This document shows positions 39,385-50,557 of a DNA stretch of 64,000 nt, in pieces. Made by a program: the position numbers and the translations under genes. The notes beneath the pieces were generated by a model. That model saw only the letters and a list, made by a program, of their open reading frames with translations. It ran no database searches and was not told the DNA's origin. Within the stretch, counting starts at the first letter, position 1. The number at the start of each line of letters is the position of its first letter. Origin of the DNA: Tamarix chinensis (taxonomy: Eukaryota > Streptophyta > Magnoliopsida > Caryophyllales > Tamaricaceae). The DNA lies in the NCBI GenBank assembly GCA_030549775.1, contig CM060175.1, positions 80,911,245-80,975,244 of the forward strand. Direction: 5' to 3'.

Positions 39385-39415
<31 letters not shown>

Positions 39416-39479
39416 GAATAGTTACGATGTCAAGTCAACCAGGCATCCGTGGAAAAGTAACATGATCATACAAATTAAA
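39050..39479. other. Low-copy-looking DNA downstream of the host exon
   Basis: Base composition is more balanced than in the transposons around it, and nothing here recurs in the window. An (AT)n run lies at 39385-39411. It may be 3' flanking sequence of the minus-strand host gene. Confidence 0.35.
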
Positions 39480-40160
39480 AATTTACAAGGAGGTGACTCT
39501 CATTGATTCATCACAAAATGGGGGGCTATGCAGTCACCAGCAAAATCGGCAGCAGCAGCTATTGGCACAACATCAGTAACACTTCTGAGCGCCACAAAAT
39601 CTGCTAACAAGTGCCACAAAAATCAAAGAAACCCCTCTTAGTCCAAAAATGCTGGACGGGGGTTTCCAACAACAAACCACCTACTTGGTGCCTAGCCTTT
39701 ACAAGCATTTACTGAGAACTCGGGCAGAATCTACAAATTCCAAAACTGTCAACTAGCTCGTATGGAGTCAATCCACACAACTCAGCAGCAGCACACAATA
39801 CCGGACTTCTCAGCATCTGGTACACCAAGGAGAACACAAATTCGGCCTTACCAACCCCTATCAGAGATAACTAGCAGACAGGTCAGCAAAAAAATCAAAG
39901 GGAAAGGGAAAAAAAAGGCAGGCTTTTAGCTTATCCAAACCAGCCATCCCCTTCTCATTACAGCATCATTGTCAGCACTAGCATATAAGTCTTCAGAAAC
40001 ATAGCTAGCGAATTGCACCAACAATTGCGAGGAAATCAGGAGTTCCAGCAGCTATTCTTGCATCCATTGCACAGGACATAGTACCAGTTCTCCCTTGCAT
40101 GTCACACTCAGTCTTCAATGTCTCTGCAGACGTTCCATCAAACTTGACCAACTTAATTAG
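39480..40160 (-). CDS. 3'-terminal exon of an unidentified host gene
   Basis: On the minus strand a pyrimidine-rich tract and CAG (40161-40163) form a good splice acceptor. The frame that follows encodes 51 residues, LIKLVKFDGTSAETLKTECD through FLAIVGAIR, and ends with TAG at 40005-40007; the rest down to about 39480 would be 3' UTR. The peptide is compositionally ordinary, without the low complexity of the transposon shadow frames, and suggests a conserved C-terminus with alternating hydrophobic residues. I do not recognise the protein. Upstream exons are not seen within the 24 kb to the right, which is filled by transposons, so the gene has a very long intron or is a severed remnant. Confidence 0.55.
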
Positions 40161-40203
40161 CTGAGAAAAACCAATGTAACATACAGAGAAAAGATGCCCC
40201 AAT

Positions 40204-40500
40204 CACTACAAGAAATATAGTCAAATAGGGCAATTTTAGGATGTTAAATAGGGTAATTATAAAATTGCCCTATTATAGATGATCTAATAGAGCAATTAAA
40301 ATTTTCCCTAATTGATTCTAACAAATAGTGCAATATAAAATATCCCCTATTAGATCCAATCTAATAGGGCAATAAATAAAAATTCTCTTATTTGATCATA
40401 ATAAATAGTGCAATAATAAAATCCCTCTATTTATTCTTATAATATAGGGCAATGAAATTCCCCCCCCCCATTTGGTACTATCTAGTAGGGCAATATATTA
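40204..40500. repeat. Left inverted repeat and subterminal array of CACTA no. 1
   Basis: After the 28-bp tip come about ten copies of AATAGGGCAAT or its reverse ATTGCCCTATT, spaced 20-50 bases apart in both orientations. In CACTA elements such arrays bind TNP1-type protein. Confidence 0.85.
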
Positions 40501-40649
40501 ACATACCACTATTTAATTCTAATATATATAATAAGTTATGATATAAAATTATAATTGTTATAATACTTATGTTCAAAAATATTGCTCTAATATTATTTTT
40601 AATATTTTTATTTATATATAAAAAATATATATATTAATAGTTAAAGTTT

Positions 40650-42392
40650 TTAAAAGAAATATACAGATGGTTGTAACTAATATTACAGAGAAGGTTCTAG
40701 TGATACGTATATTTGTTTTCTGCTACCTGAAATCCAATTTGATGCTCTCTCTCCTACCGCAATATTGTTACTGGCTTTCTTCGACTCCTTGTCTGATTCA
40801 GGTGCGAAATCTTCCTGTCCCTTCAACTTTCAGGCGCAATCGGAGCACTAAGCCCTTAATACTGCTTGAATCGAAGTGACCCATATTTGCCCCTTTCTTT
40901 CTTTCTATTCTAATCTTATATTTCGCATTTTTGAAATCCCGACCTCCTGACTTCTGCCCTTCGACCTCGGCCGCTTGTTCTTCCTCTACAACTTCCAATC
41001 TGTTTATCTTCTAATCCTATCCTGTTCTTCTTCCCCATTAGTATCTCCATAACTTCATCTTTCGATTCCAATTTTTTTTTGTTGGCGGAGGAAAGGTAAG
41101 TGCCCCGGACTGATTCATTTTCTAATCTTATCAATTTCTCCCGCTTCAATTCGGCGACGGAGTACAGGTGTTTGTTTTTACTAGTTCATTTCTTATGTAA
41201 AGTGTGTTTTGCTAATTCTGTATTTCTCGATTGTCGATTTTGGAAGCTTATCCGACGTCCCGCTTGATAATTTTTTTTCATATTTTTCTTATTGACGCCA
41301 TTCCATAGATTTTAGGAATTAGCTCCAATTTTTGCATTCGGCATCAACTTCATATGTTGGACTGAATAAAAACAAAATGTATCTAGAGGAAAATGTAACA
41401 TTGTCACAGTTAATTTTGCTGTATGAATTTATGACTTCCTCGATTATCTCTTCTAATTTATTTATTTATTTTTTTGTTTGTTTTGTCGCTCTTGATTTAC
41501 TGGTATTTCCGCCTACCTCCCTTAAGTTATCGATGGTTCTCAGACAACCCCTTCTCTACCTCTGTCATTGCTCGTGAACTACTTTATATAGGGTCGGGCC
41601 TATTCTTCTTGGTTTGCCTTTGTTCATCTGAAATTAACTGATGCTAATTTTAATTTAGAACAAAATTTTTAATTAATTGTTATTATTATTATTTTACTAT
41701 CGTTACTGTTATGATTAATATTTTTATTATTACTACTGTTATCATTACTATCACTTTTGTAGTTATCATCACTAATTATATACAAACATATTATTATTGT
41801 GGTCATCTCCATCATCATAAATTTTTTAGCCAAGTCATTCCAACCTATTTTTTTAGCTTTCATCTTACATTGTTTGCATCTTATGTTATTGACTTGAGCA
41901 TCAAAATGTCCTTAAGTATATGTGAAAAAAAAAAAAGTTTATGCAAAAATGGTAGATGCAAAAATGGAGTTGAGAATACTACCATTTTTTAGAAAATATT
42001 AAATATAGGCTTAATCTATGAGGGTTCATTTTTGCAGATTACTTCAGCAATTGCAGTTGAAGATGTCTGCAGAGAGGTGAAAATATTTCTTAAGCCTGAA
42101 GCCTCACATTTATACCTTACGGCCATAATATGCTTCTCCATTTACATCTTTCTTCTTTTCCACATTGCCTTACTATTTTATGAGATTTTGAGAGCTTGTT
42201 TTTGAAAGTTTAAATCGTCTGTCCCTTGAAGTTTGTGTGAAGGAGGAGAGCTATTAGACATAATTTTCTTTCTTTATTTATTTCATATTTTTGTTATTAT
42301 TGAACCTAGTACATTTGAGTTTGACTTCATTTATTTTATGGTTCATTATATTTTATCGTATGACATTTGAGTTTGTTTGTCTTTAATTTAGG
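40650..42392 (+). promoter_or_regulatory. Promoter and 5' leader of the CACTA no. 1 transposase
   Basis: The stretch between the subterminal array and the TNP2 start contains plausible leader exons. There is a donor GGAAAGGTAAGTGCC near 41088-41100, an exon ending GCAGAGAGGTGAAAAT near 42065-42080 preceded by TTTTTGCAG at about 42031-42039, and an acceptor TTTAATTTAG (42382-42391) directly before the ATG at 42393. Composition is more GC-rich around 40780-41180. No TATA box can be assigned with confidence. Confidence 0.4.
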
Positions 42393-43662
42393 ATGGAATG
42401 TGATAGGAGTTGGATGCAGATTCAAGGGGTGCTTGGTAGGCTACAAGAGGCTTATCACAGAGGGGTTAGAGAATTTTTAGATTTTGCTTTTAAAGATGTC
42501 AATCCTACCTCGGGAATAAAGTTGAGGTGTCCTTGTCAGCATTGTGAGAATTACTATGTACAAGATTGTCAAACCATGTGTTTCCATCTTTTCCGAAAAG
42601 GTATAAAACCTGACTATAATCCATGGATCTTCCATGGTGAAGAAGAGCCTGTTGATCCTATGGATGGACAGATGGACGAGGAGGAGTAAAGTGATGATTA
42701 TAATGAAGAAGATCCTTTAATATCTGATGAGATGGCTTCCTTGGTGAATGATATGATGAATGCTAATGATGTAGAGGATAGGGATGAGGGCTCCGAGGAG
42801 ATACTAGATGATTTTGATAGATTGAAAAAAGAGTCAAAAGAGCTCTTGTATCCTGGGTGTAAGACATACTCGAAGCTATCATTTATTGTAACACTCTTAC
42901 ACCTTAAGGTTAGTGGTCGTTGGAGTAACAAGTCATTTACTGGGCTTCTTAGTGCATTGCATAAGGCCTTCAATTATGACCCGTGTTTCCCCAAGACTTA
43001 TCAGGAAGGAAAAATGTACACAAGAAAGTTGGGCTTAAATTATGTCAAGATACATGCTTGTGTGAACCATTGCATCCTCTATCGAAAAGAGTATGCAGAT
43101 GTTGACATGTGCCCATCTTGTCATGAGCCTAGGTGGCAAGAGGGCACTGGAGATGTTAATGATAGTGTAACTTTTTCAGAATCACAACATGACTCACAAA
43201 CAAAGTCTAGAATTCCTCAATTGGTTCTTCAGTATTTTCCTTTAACACCAAGACTCCAAAGGCTTTATATCACACCTGACATTTCAAGACACATGCGATG
43301 GCATAAGGAGAAACGTCAAGATGATGGCATATTAATACATCCTGCTGATTCAATGGTGTGGAAGAAGGTAGATGAGATGTATCCAGATTTTGGGAATGTT
43401 AATGATAGACCCACGGAATGTTAGATTAGGCCTTACCGCTGACGGGTTCCATCATGGTAATGGTTTTGGGAAGGGGTATAGCATATGGCCTGTAATTCTA
43501 GTGCCATACAATCTCCCTTCATGGTTCTTCATGGAAATTCCATATGTTATGCTATCACTCTTGATTCTAGGGCCAAAGCAACCTGGCAATGACATAGATG
43601 TGTTCTTGGATCCACTTATTGATGAAATTAAAGAGTTGTGGGAAGTTGGGGTACAAAGTTAA
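42393..43662 (+). pseudogene. TNP2-type CACTA transposase, truncated and broken
   Basis: Begins at an ATG two bases after a splice acceptor. Residues 1-90 are the transposase-associated domain (SWMQIQ, KLRCPCQHCENYY, HLFRKGI). The first part of the TNP2 domain follows: ELLYPGCKTYSKLSF, KIHACVNHCILYRKEYADVD, CPSCHEPRW, YFPLTPRLQRLY, RHMRWH. The last recognisable part is GPKQPGNDIDVFLDPLIDEIKELW. An in-frame TAA at 42687 splits it and a frameshift near 43412 displaces the end. After 43662 the remaining TNP2 core, DUF4218 and DUF4216 are absent. It cannot make an active transposase. Confidence 0.9.
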
Positions 43663-44860
43663 AATCTGTGGATTTAAAAAACCAAACACCATATTCCCTG
43701 ATTCGAAGAGTCATGATTCCGTGTATTTATATTTTTCGGTGTTCTATATGCATGCATGGACACTTATTTCAATTGTTTTATGTTTGTAAGGTTGCACACC
43801 TCCTTGCACTGTTCTATTTGATAATCAATCCTATGTAAGAGAGTTTAATGCCTTTGTGTATTATTTCCTGTCATTGGTATTAGCCATGTTATGTGGTGTC
43901 ATTGGTGAACATTCCCACCACGCTCTTCTGAACTTATGCACACCTCCTTCATGGCACCCCTTTCATCACATTCTCTGGGCCACTCCTAAATTGAATCATA
44001 TGAAGTCGCATAACCACCACTTGAAGCTCCACTATGTGCTAGTCATTTCAACTGTAGCATTAATGAATGAAAGTCCATTGAATACAAGGAAAATAGTTAT
44101 TTGGAAATTTTTGATGAGTGAAATGAGAGCAACTGGTTTAAGTTACATAGTTGTAAGCATCAATTTGATAGAGAAAAGACTTACTGTATTTTAAATCTTA
44201 GCTCCATATAAATATTATTTTATTTGAAAATTTTAGATGAAGGTAATAAAATAGAGGATAAGCTGTATAATAATGATCAATACACTGATTTTTTTGTTCT
44301 TTTGTGAAAGAATTGTCTAAATTCTACTTCAAATCATGTGATGGAAAAGCAGGTCCAGCATAACTATCGAGGCTGAAAAGTGCTTTCATAGGAAATAATC
44401 AAGGTCAATTATTTCTTAATTACATTGATGATAGCTAGTTGGATTAGTTTTAACTAGATTTATGTGAAGGTCAATAAATACATTAAAAGAGGCCGATCAT
44501 CGTTATTATAAATGATTAGTTATTTTGTAGCAAGGCGGGGGCCCTTGGCTTAAAGAGGAATGGTCCGGCGGTCTTGGTCCATAGGGGTTCATACGGTTCT
44601 TTCATTTCAATTATTTTGTCGCTGTTATCCGTTGCTGTCTGTGTATCTGATCTGTCACTTTTTTGATCAAGTTGGTCACAGTTGAGTTTGGAGTGTCTTG
44701 AACAATCTCTGATGGAAATCCTTCTATCTATACCTATGCTTATATTTATAAAATCATTTGTATGCTTATATATATTGAACTATTGATCTCAGGTGTGATA
44801 TATACCTATGCTTTTGTTGGCATCTTAATTCAAAATAGAATTAACAATTAAGTTTATAAT
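43663..44860 (+). other. CACTA no. 1 interior after the TNP2 truncation
   Basis: Open frames at 43598-43838 and 43856-44194 have no recognised domain. The TNP2 C-terminal domains expected here are missing, so this is deletion-junction or intron sequence. A GC-richer patch at 44520-44600 (CAAGGCGGGGGCCCTTGGC) is unassigned. Confidence 0.4.
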
Positions 44861-44869
44861 TATAGGCAT

Positions 44870-45232
44870 GCAAATGGACAGCTTAATGATGAGGCAGAGT
44901 TAGTATTGATTGAGTTTGAAAAGTTGCATGAGAAGGAGCTGGCAGAGAAGGGTATTGATAATTTAAGTATAGATGAGGCATATGACATTGTACTTGGTCA
45001 TACTTGTGGATATGCTCGTGGCTTAGGAAGAGCACACTCGGTGTTGCAGAAGGGTAGGAGGACAACTATATCTCAGATGCAAACTGAGATAGAGCAGCTT
45101 CGTGCCCGTGAGCTTGAGATGAAAGCTGAGATGGAGAATTTGCGAGCTAATGCTAAAATGAAAGAGGAAGAAGCTTTGGAAAGAGAGGATAAGACCCGTG
45201 TTGAATTCAAATCAGAAATGGCAAAGGTTTAG
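44870..45232 (+). CDS. TNP1-like coiled-coil exon of CACTA no. 1
   Basis: The frame shows LSIDEAYDIVLGHTCGYARG, the A/Y-x-x-VLG-x-x-x-GY-x-RGLG signature of plant EnSpm TNP1-like proteins. About 60 residues of predicted coiled coil follow (repeated MQTEIEQLRARELEMKAEME heptads) up to a TAG at 45230-45232. Upstream, a frame from about 44870 and an acceptor-like TTATAG suggest the exon starts before the first ATG at 44906. The role would be binding of the subterminal repeats and multimerisation. The upstream DNA-binding exons are not recognisable, so the gene is probably incomplete although this exon is intact. Confidence 0.7.
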   Translation, partial: ANGQLNDEAELVLIEFEKLHEKELAEKGIDNLSIDEAYDIVLGHTCGYARGLGRAHSVLQKGRRTTISQMQTEIEQLRARELEMKAEMENLRANAKMKEEEALEREDKTRVEFKSEMAKV

Positions 45233-46021
45233 GATTTCATGGATCATTTTTTATCTTAAGGTTAGTCTATTTTTTTTTAAGTTAAGTTAATTTTTTATGT
45301 ATTAAAATTCTGTTAAATAATGAGTATTTATATCTATAAATACATTCTAAAAGTTCCAAATATATTTCCACAGGCTTGGATGTTTCCAACAATAGTTAAT
45401 CTTGCTTGAAGATTCAAAATGTTCATATCTTTCATTTAATTTCATTAGGTATTATTACTTCTAAGCACACTGTTTGTATTTTTTTTAACACAAAGAGTAT
45501 TGTATGTGGAATATTCTGTACACAACTAATGGGTACATATTTGCAGGTATATATGCAATTGCGGTGGAATACATCTAAATAACGTGATTGGAATATTACA
45601 GATATCCTTCCATGCCGTGTTTATTTGCTTTCATAGGTAGAACAATAATATTTCAATATTATTGTCAATAACTATATCTATTGTTTTTTTTGTTAATAGG
45701 ACAACATTCAAGTGAAAGACAAGAGTTATGCCGAAGTAAAAGCCGAAACTACTGAAGTCACTATAAGATTGCACATGCTTTGATCGATGTGGATTAGTTT
45801 TAACTCGTTTTCTTTTAGGATGTAAAACTAGTATCAAAAACATTGATCAGATGTTACTATATGAAAATTGTTGATACATATACATTGTTGCTTGATGTAT
45901 TAAATCTATTTTTTAATGTTCAATATATAATATTTTTTCTCATGTCAAATTGATTATGGAAAACTTTATTACTCTAGTTTATAATATGTATATAAATTAT
46001 TAGAATAAAATATGAAAAATG

Positions 46022-46412
46022 TTTAAGGAATTAAATAGGGCAATATTTTTGCCTTAATAGGTAATTTAAATAGGGCAATATTTTTGCCCTAATAGGTAAC
46101 TTAAATAGGGCAATAATTTTGTCCTAATAAGTAACTCAAATAGGGCAATATTTTAAAAGTTTCCCTAATAGCTTTAACTCAAATAGGGTGATAATATTGC
46201 CCCCATTGACAACAATCAAATAGGGTAATTACAATTGCCCCATTAGAGTGGAAACAAATAGGAAAATTAAAAATTTACCCTTATAACCCTAATAGGGCAC
46301 AAATAATAATGCAATATTAGGGCAATTTTTTCCCCTTATTAGACTAATAGGGAAATTTTTTTATCTAATAGGATAAATAATATTTCCCTATTTAACTATA
46401 TATCTTGTAGTG
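46022..46412. repeat. Right subterminal array and inverted repeat of CACTA no. 1
   Basis: At least four tandem units of about 38 bases: AAATAGGGCAATATTTTTGC then CCTAATAGGTAACTT, each itself a short palindrome around AATATTTTT. They are followed by looser copies and the 28-bp tip. The array mirrors the left one. Confidence 0.88.
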
Positions 46413-46649
46413 AATTTTACAAAGATTTTACAACCAATTAGGGTATTAAAGACAAAGGGATCAGTTGCAATAACTACTTTTAACACTCAGTTACAGTAAG
46501 TAAAACATCTATTCCATTAATCGACAAAAATCAATCACACAATGGAATTAGCTAATCATGAGATGAGCTGATAAAGAGATACAATAGATGTTTCTTTATG
46601 TTACTTGATGTGGTTTTTATCAAAGTAACGGAAGGTTGGATAAAAAATT
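46413..46649. other. Probable intron remnant between CACTA no. 1 and gypsy B
   Basis: About 237 bases with no open frame. If the exon at 40006-40160 belongs to a gene, this is intron on the other side of the CACTA insertion. Confidence 0.4.
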
Positions 46650-46654
46650 TTAGT

Positions 46655-47485
46655 AGAAGCTGTCACCCATGATCTAATGCAAAAAGAATGAAGAGTATTG
46701 GTGGATTATAGACGAAGAAATTAAAGATACACGTTGAATGTACTCGACTAATTTGTATACCCTTCAAATATGTCGAGATTTAAGATAGTTTTTGAGGAAG
46801 GATTATCCCGGATATTCCTTGCTCAATGTAGACCCAAAAGGTAGGATTAGACTTTAGCTAACTTGCTCAAATTTTGATCAAAATTCTCATTCAATATTCC
46901 ATTCAATTCTGCCCACAAACCATGCGCACAAAGGGTATATATAGGAGAAGGGAGACTCGGGTGGGAGCTAGCTTAAACTAGCCGAGTTTTCCTTCTTATT
47001 TCAGCCCATTAATCATGGATGAATTAAGCCCATATTAACCTTAATCCAAAGAATAATATCATTGGTTAAATGATACTAAGGATTAATATTACAAAGCTAT
47101 ACAATAGACTAAGATAAATACATGAAATTATAGCCATACCCTAACTTACATAAAATATACTTAGGGTTAGGGTTTTACAACAAGTTTATACAAATAATGA
47201 ATATCATCACTTTATCTCTGGTTGTAAGGTATCATCCCATGTATGTCATAGCCTTTCATGCCTTGGAATACTTGTACACATCAATGTGTATGAACATCAT
47301 CTTCTTACAAATATGTAACATACCCACAAGAATAACTTGAATGTTTTACAATGTCAAGCATATAAGAATTATCAAGAATATTTAACATGATAGGCTCCAA
47401 CATTAAGAAAGCTAAATCATCTTCCTTACCTTGAGGATTAGAATGAATATGATAATCATTATGTTCAATGGATGCTCCTGCATCA
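46655..47485 (-). repeat. 3' LTR of gypsy element B
   Basis: Right edge GCTCCTGCATCA with polypurine-like CTTGGGGAGTA (minus strand) beyond it. TATATATA near 46937-46944 could be the U3 TATA box on the minus strand. The integrase frame enters this LTR and stops at 47305. Confidence 0.85.
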
Positions 47486-47925
47486 TACTCCCCAAGTTGA
47501 GAAGAATTTGCTCTCAAATTTTCATAAGAATAATAAGGAGACAAATCACCAACATTAAAATTTCTTAAAATTCCTCCATAAGAATCTAGAAGTTCAAGTT
47601 CATAAGCATTATCTCCAAACTTCCTAAGTATTTTAAATGGACCATCGGCTCTTGTCATTAGCTTGTTTTTACGTAAATTAGGAAATCTCTCTTTACGTAA
47701 ATGTAACAAAACTAAGTCACCAGGAGAAAACACTTAAGAGTTTATATGCTTATTCGCTTGAGCTTTATAGTTGGCATTAGATTTTTCAATATGATTTTTG
47801 ATTTTCTCATGAAGTTGTTGAAAAATTTTTATTCTCTCTTTAGCCTCATAATTTTGCAATTCACCTTTTTTCAACGGAATCATGTTAATAGGCATGTTAG
47901 GATTCACACTATACACACTAAGCAT
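47305..47925 (-). pseudogene. Integrase C-terminus of gypsy element B
   Basis: 47734-47925 has NMPINMIPLKKGEL and the following helix; 47305-47733 has FSPGDLVLLHLRKERFPNLR, RADGPFKILRKFGDNAYELE and NVGDLSPYYSYENLR. A stop separates the two. The piece begins after a deletion of about 80 codons seen by comparison with element A (4179-4439). The last roughly 60 codons are inside the LTR. Confidence 0.85.
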
Positions 47926-48324
47926 ATTCCATAAAGTTTTCCAGAATTAAGTCATAAACTTGACACAAGCAGTATTTGAAAGAATTATACGAAAACTCAT
48001 ATTTTCTTTCACAAATCCTTTATCCATAAGTTTTTGTATTTGTTTTTGTAATTCCTTAGCTTCTTTTGGGTTACATCTATAAGTTGGTTTATCAGGAATA
48101 GGATCAATAGCATGTTCTATACCTCTTTTAGGTGGTAATCCAGGAGGTAAGTCATGAGGAAATACATCATTAAACTCATCAAGCAACTTAATCACATTAG
48201 GATTTTCAATTTGTTGTTTTTCAGGTTTAGAATCTTTAGAAACTAAAGAATAACAAATTCCTTCTTCTTTTATACAATTTTCCATAGCCTTTTCATGTAA
48301 AAATAATCTCTTTTTTATCATCAC
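47926..48324 (-). pseudogene. Start of reverse transcriptase joined to integrase scrap (gypsy B)
   Basis: Runs from a linker into GLPPKRGIEHAIDPIPDKPT and KELQKQIQKLMDKGFVKENM, the segment just before the reverse transcriptase palm. Immediately after, near 47990, the text changes to a degenerate integrase core stretch (VKFMT, then FWKTLWNML in the next frame). So everything from the palm to the middle of integrase has been deleted. Confidence 0.8.
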
Positions 48325-48471
48325 TCAAGGGCATATGATCGTATAAAGAAGTTTTGAGCCTATATAATTGTTTTTCCTTTTTCACCACATATTCATTATT
48401 TAACCCATCATGAGTTGCTTTTCTATCAAATTGACATGGTCTACCCAAAAGTAATCCACAAGCATCCATTG

Positions 48472-49182
48472 TTAAACATCACATAGAACTTCATCATGAT
48501 AGTCTCTAATAGAAAATGTGATTAAAGCTCTTTTGTTTACTATAGCTCCTTTATCCTTATTTAACCATTGTAAAGAATAGGGTTTAGGATGATTAGTAGT
48601 TTCCAAACCATGTTTCTTAACCATAGCCTCATTAACAACATTAGTACATGAACCACTATCAATTATGAGTCTACAAACTGTATCACCTATTTTACACTTA
48701 GTTTTGAAAATCTTTTCTCTTTGAGTAGGTGTAATACTAGGTTTTATTTGCAAGACTCTTTGAATTACAAAGCAGGGGTCTCCTTCTTCTTCTTCCATAG
48801 TTAATATTTCATTAGGAGATTCAGCTTCTAGTTCATAATCACTACATGGTTCCATGTTTTCTATTTCATGTAAGGTTAAGGCTCTTTGGTTAGGACAATC
48901 TCTAGCAAAATGTCCATATTCTTTACATTTAAAACATTGTTTATTAGCCATTTCAACCACCTTATTTTTACCTTTATCATCTTTGTTATTCTTTTTATCA
49001 TATGAAAATGTTAATTTAGGTGTAAAGGTGTTAGAATAGGGTTTAGTCGAAGTAGAAGCATTAGACTTAACATAGGCTTTTGTTGTCTTGGTTTGTCTTT
49101 CAATTTTCATAGCCAATTTTATCAAGTCATCAAGAGAGTCATAATAGTACATATCAACCTTGTCTCTTATTAAGTTATTCAA
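48472..49182 (-). pseudogene. Gag C-terminus, zinc knuckle and protease (gypsy B)
   Basis: Zinc knuckle CFKCKEYGHFARDCP binds RNA. The aspartic protease active site reads LIIDSGSCTNVV, a common plant gypsy form. An open frame of 236 codons is intact here, but the neighbouring frames at both ends are out of register or stopped. Confidence 0.88.
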
Positions 49183-49379
49183 GCCACCTAAGTATCTAGC
49201 ACATTTTTGTTCTTTTCTTTCATGAACATCACAAATAAAGGGCTAGTCTTTCAAACTCTCTAGTGTACTCTTCAACACTCAATAAGCCTTGACTTAGAGT
49301 AGTAATTTTAACATACATATCTTGTTCATACTCTCTAGGCATAAATTTCTTTCTTAAGTACTTTTTAATTTTTTCCTAA

Positions 49380-50065
49380 GATTTGATTTTAGACTTCTCT
49401 TATCTTTCTCTAGTTCGCTTTAAGTTATCATACCATATTCGAGCAAACGTTTTGAACTTCAGAGTAGCTAATTTGCACTTTATATCATCATCATATTCTC
49501 TAAACTTAAAAATAGCCTCAATCTCATGCAACCATTCAAAAAATGACTCCGCATTCAAATCACCATAAAATTCAGGAAGTTCAAGTTTAATACCTTGATC
49601 TTCATGATGTGGATTTCTTACATGCAATGTAGGTGCTCTTATTTGGTTTCTTGAGCTAAAATAATTTACCTCCTCTTCTCCATCTTCATGATGAGAAAAA
49701 TTGAAGGGTCCACGTCTATTTTTGGCATGGTACATCAGCTTCATTCTCCCTTCCACACTATCATGTGTGGTTTCCATTCAAGGTTGCCATGGTTTATATT
49801 TCTCTTGGTCGGCCAACTTTACTTCTACACTTTGGAGTTGATGTTGTAGTGTGTTTTGAGTCTGTAGTTGGGCATCCATTCATGTGGTGAAGCTTTTGAT
49901 GGACTCAACCCGGGCACGCACCTCTTCACTAGCCATGGTGAAGATTGACACACAACCCTTCTTGATGCACAATATATCTTCCACAAATGTAGGTGCTGGA
50001 TTTGTTTTGCCTACACCCAAACAAAGCACAAACCAATTTCTAATTCTAAAAAAAATATCAAACAA
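49380..50065 (-). pseudogene. Gag N-terminal part (gypsy B)
   Basis: Starts near 49936 at MASEEVRARVESIKSFTT, interrupted by stops at about 49880 and 49780. It continues at 49400-49777 with LELPEFYGDLNAESFFEWLH and KCKLATLKFKTFARIWYDNL, the retrotransposon gag domain. The stretch 49183-49399 completes it in other frames. Confidence 0.8.
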
Positions 50066-50177
50066 TACCTTCAGTATTTATCTAGGCACAAAGGATATCT
50101 TTTAGCCCCAAAAATAGGCACTGCACGCAGGTACACACAAACAATGAAAGGTTAGTAGTAATAGATGTGAAAATGAT

Positions 50178-50557
50178 TCACATAAAATCATAGAACACGT
50201 TTCTGTGTTGTCAATAAAAGCTTGTCTTCCAGTGGGAGTTTCATGTTGACGTCTTCATAGAAAATGTAGAGGAGATCCACGGGTATATTATGGACTAACT
50301 TCTTGAGAGAAATTGATGAGAAATGAATCGAATATTAGGCCTGCAAGTTCCAGGTCAATCTCAGGCTTCACATAAAATCATAGAACATGTTTCTGTATTT
50401 TCAACAAACACTTGTGCTCCAGTGGGAGATTCGTGTTGAAGTATTCATAGGAAATGTAGAGGAGATCCGGAGGTATATAATAGACTAATTTCTTGAGAGA
50501 AATTGATGAGAAATGAATCGAATACACGGCCTGCAAGTTTCAGGTCTGTTTCGGGCG
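50178..50557. repeat. 190-bp tandem duplication in the gypsy B leader
   Basis: Two direct copies starting TCACATAAAATCATAGAACA at 50178 and 50368, both ending near GGCCTGCAAGTT. They differ at scattered positions. The duplication lies between gag and the 5' LTR, in the untranslated leader. Confidence 0.9.

Larger units (their letters stand above)
40204..46412 (+). mobile_element. CACTA/EnSpm element no. 1, structurally complete ends
   Basis: Left tip CACTACAAGAAATATAGTCA, right tip reversed CACTACAAGATATATAGTTA; the inverted repeats agree over about 28 bp with three or four mismatches. A 3-bp duplication, AAT, flanks it (40201-40203 and 46413-46415). Length is 6,209 bp. Both ends carry arrays of AATAGGGCAAT. 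Inside, on the plus strand, are a TNP2 gene cut short (42393-43662) and a TNP1-like exon (44906-45232). Transposase loss makes it non-autonomous, but its ends look usable by a related enzyme. Confidence 0.93.

Noticed and set aside
39900..40040. Alternative reading of the host exon continuing in the next frame past the TAG (towards 39920)
   Set aside because: That frame is closed by a stop about 45 bases upstream of the TAG and has no acceptor of its own, so the 51-residue frame with the clean acceptor is preferred.
40667..41577. Gene captured in the 5' part of CACTA no. 1
   Set aside because: Composition is richer in GC and there are splice-like sites, but no frame gives a recognisable protein; leader exons of the transposase explain it adequately.
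43856..44194. 112-codon plus-strand frame inside CACTA no. 1
   Set aside because: No similarity to TNP2 C-terminal domains or anything else recognised; probably chance.
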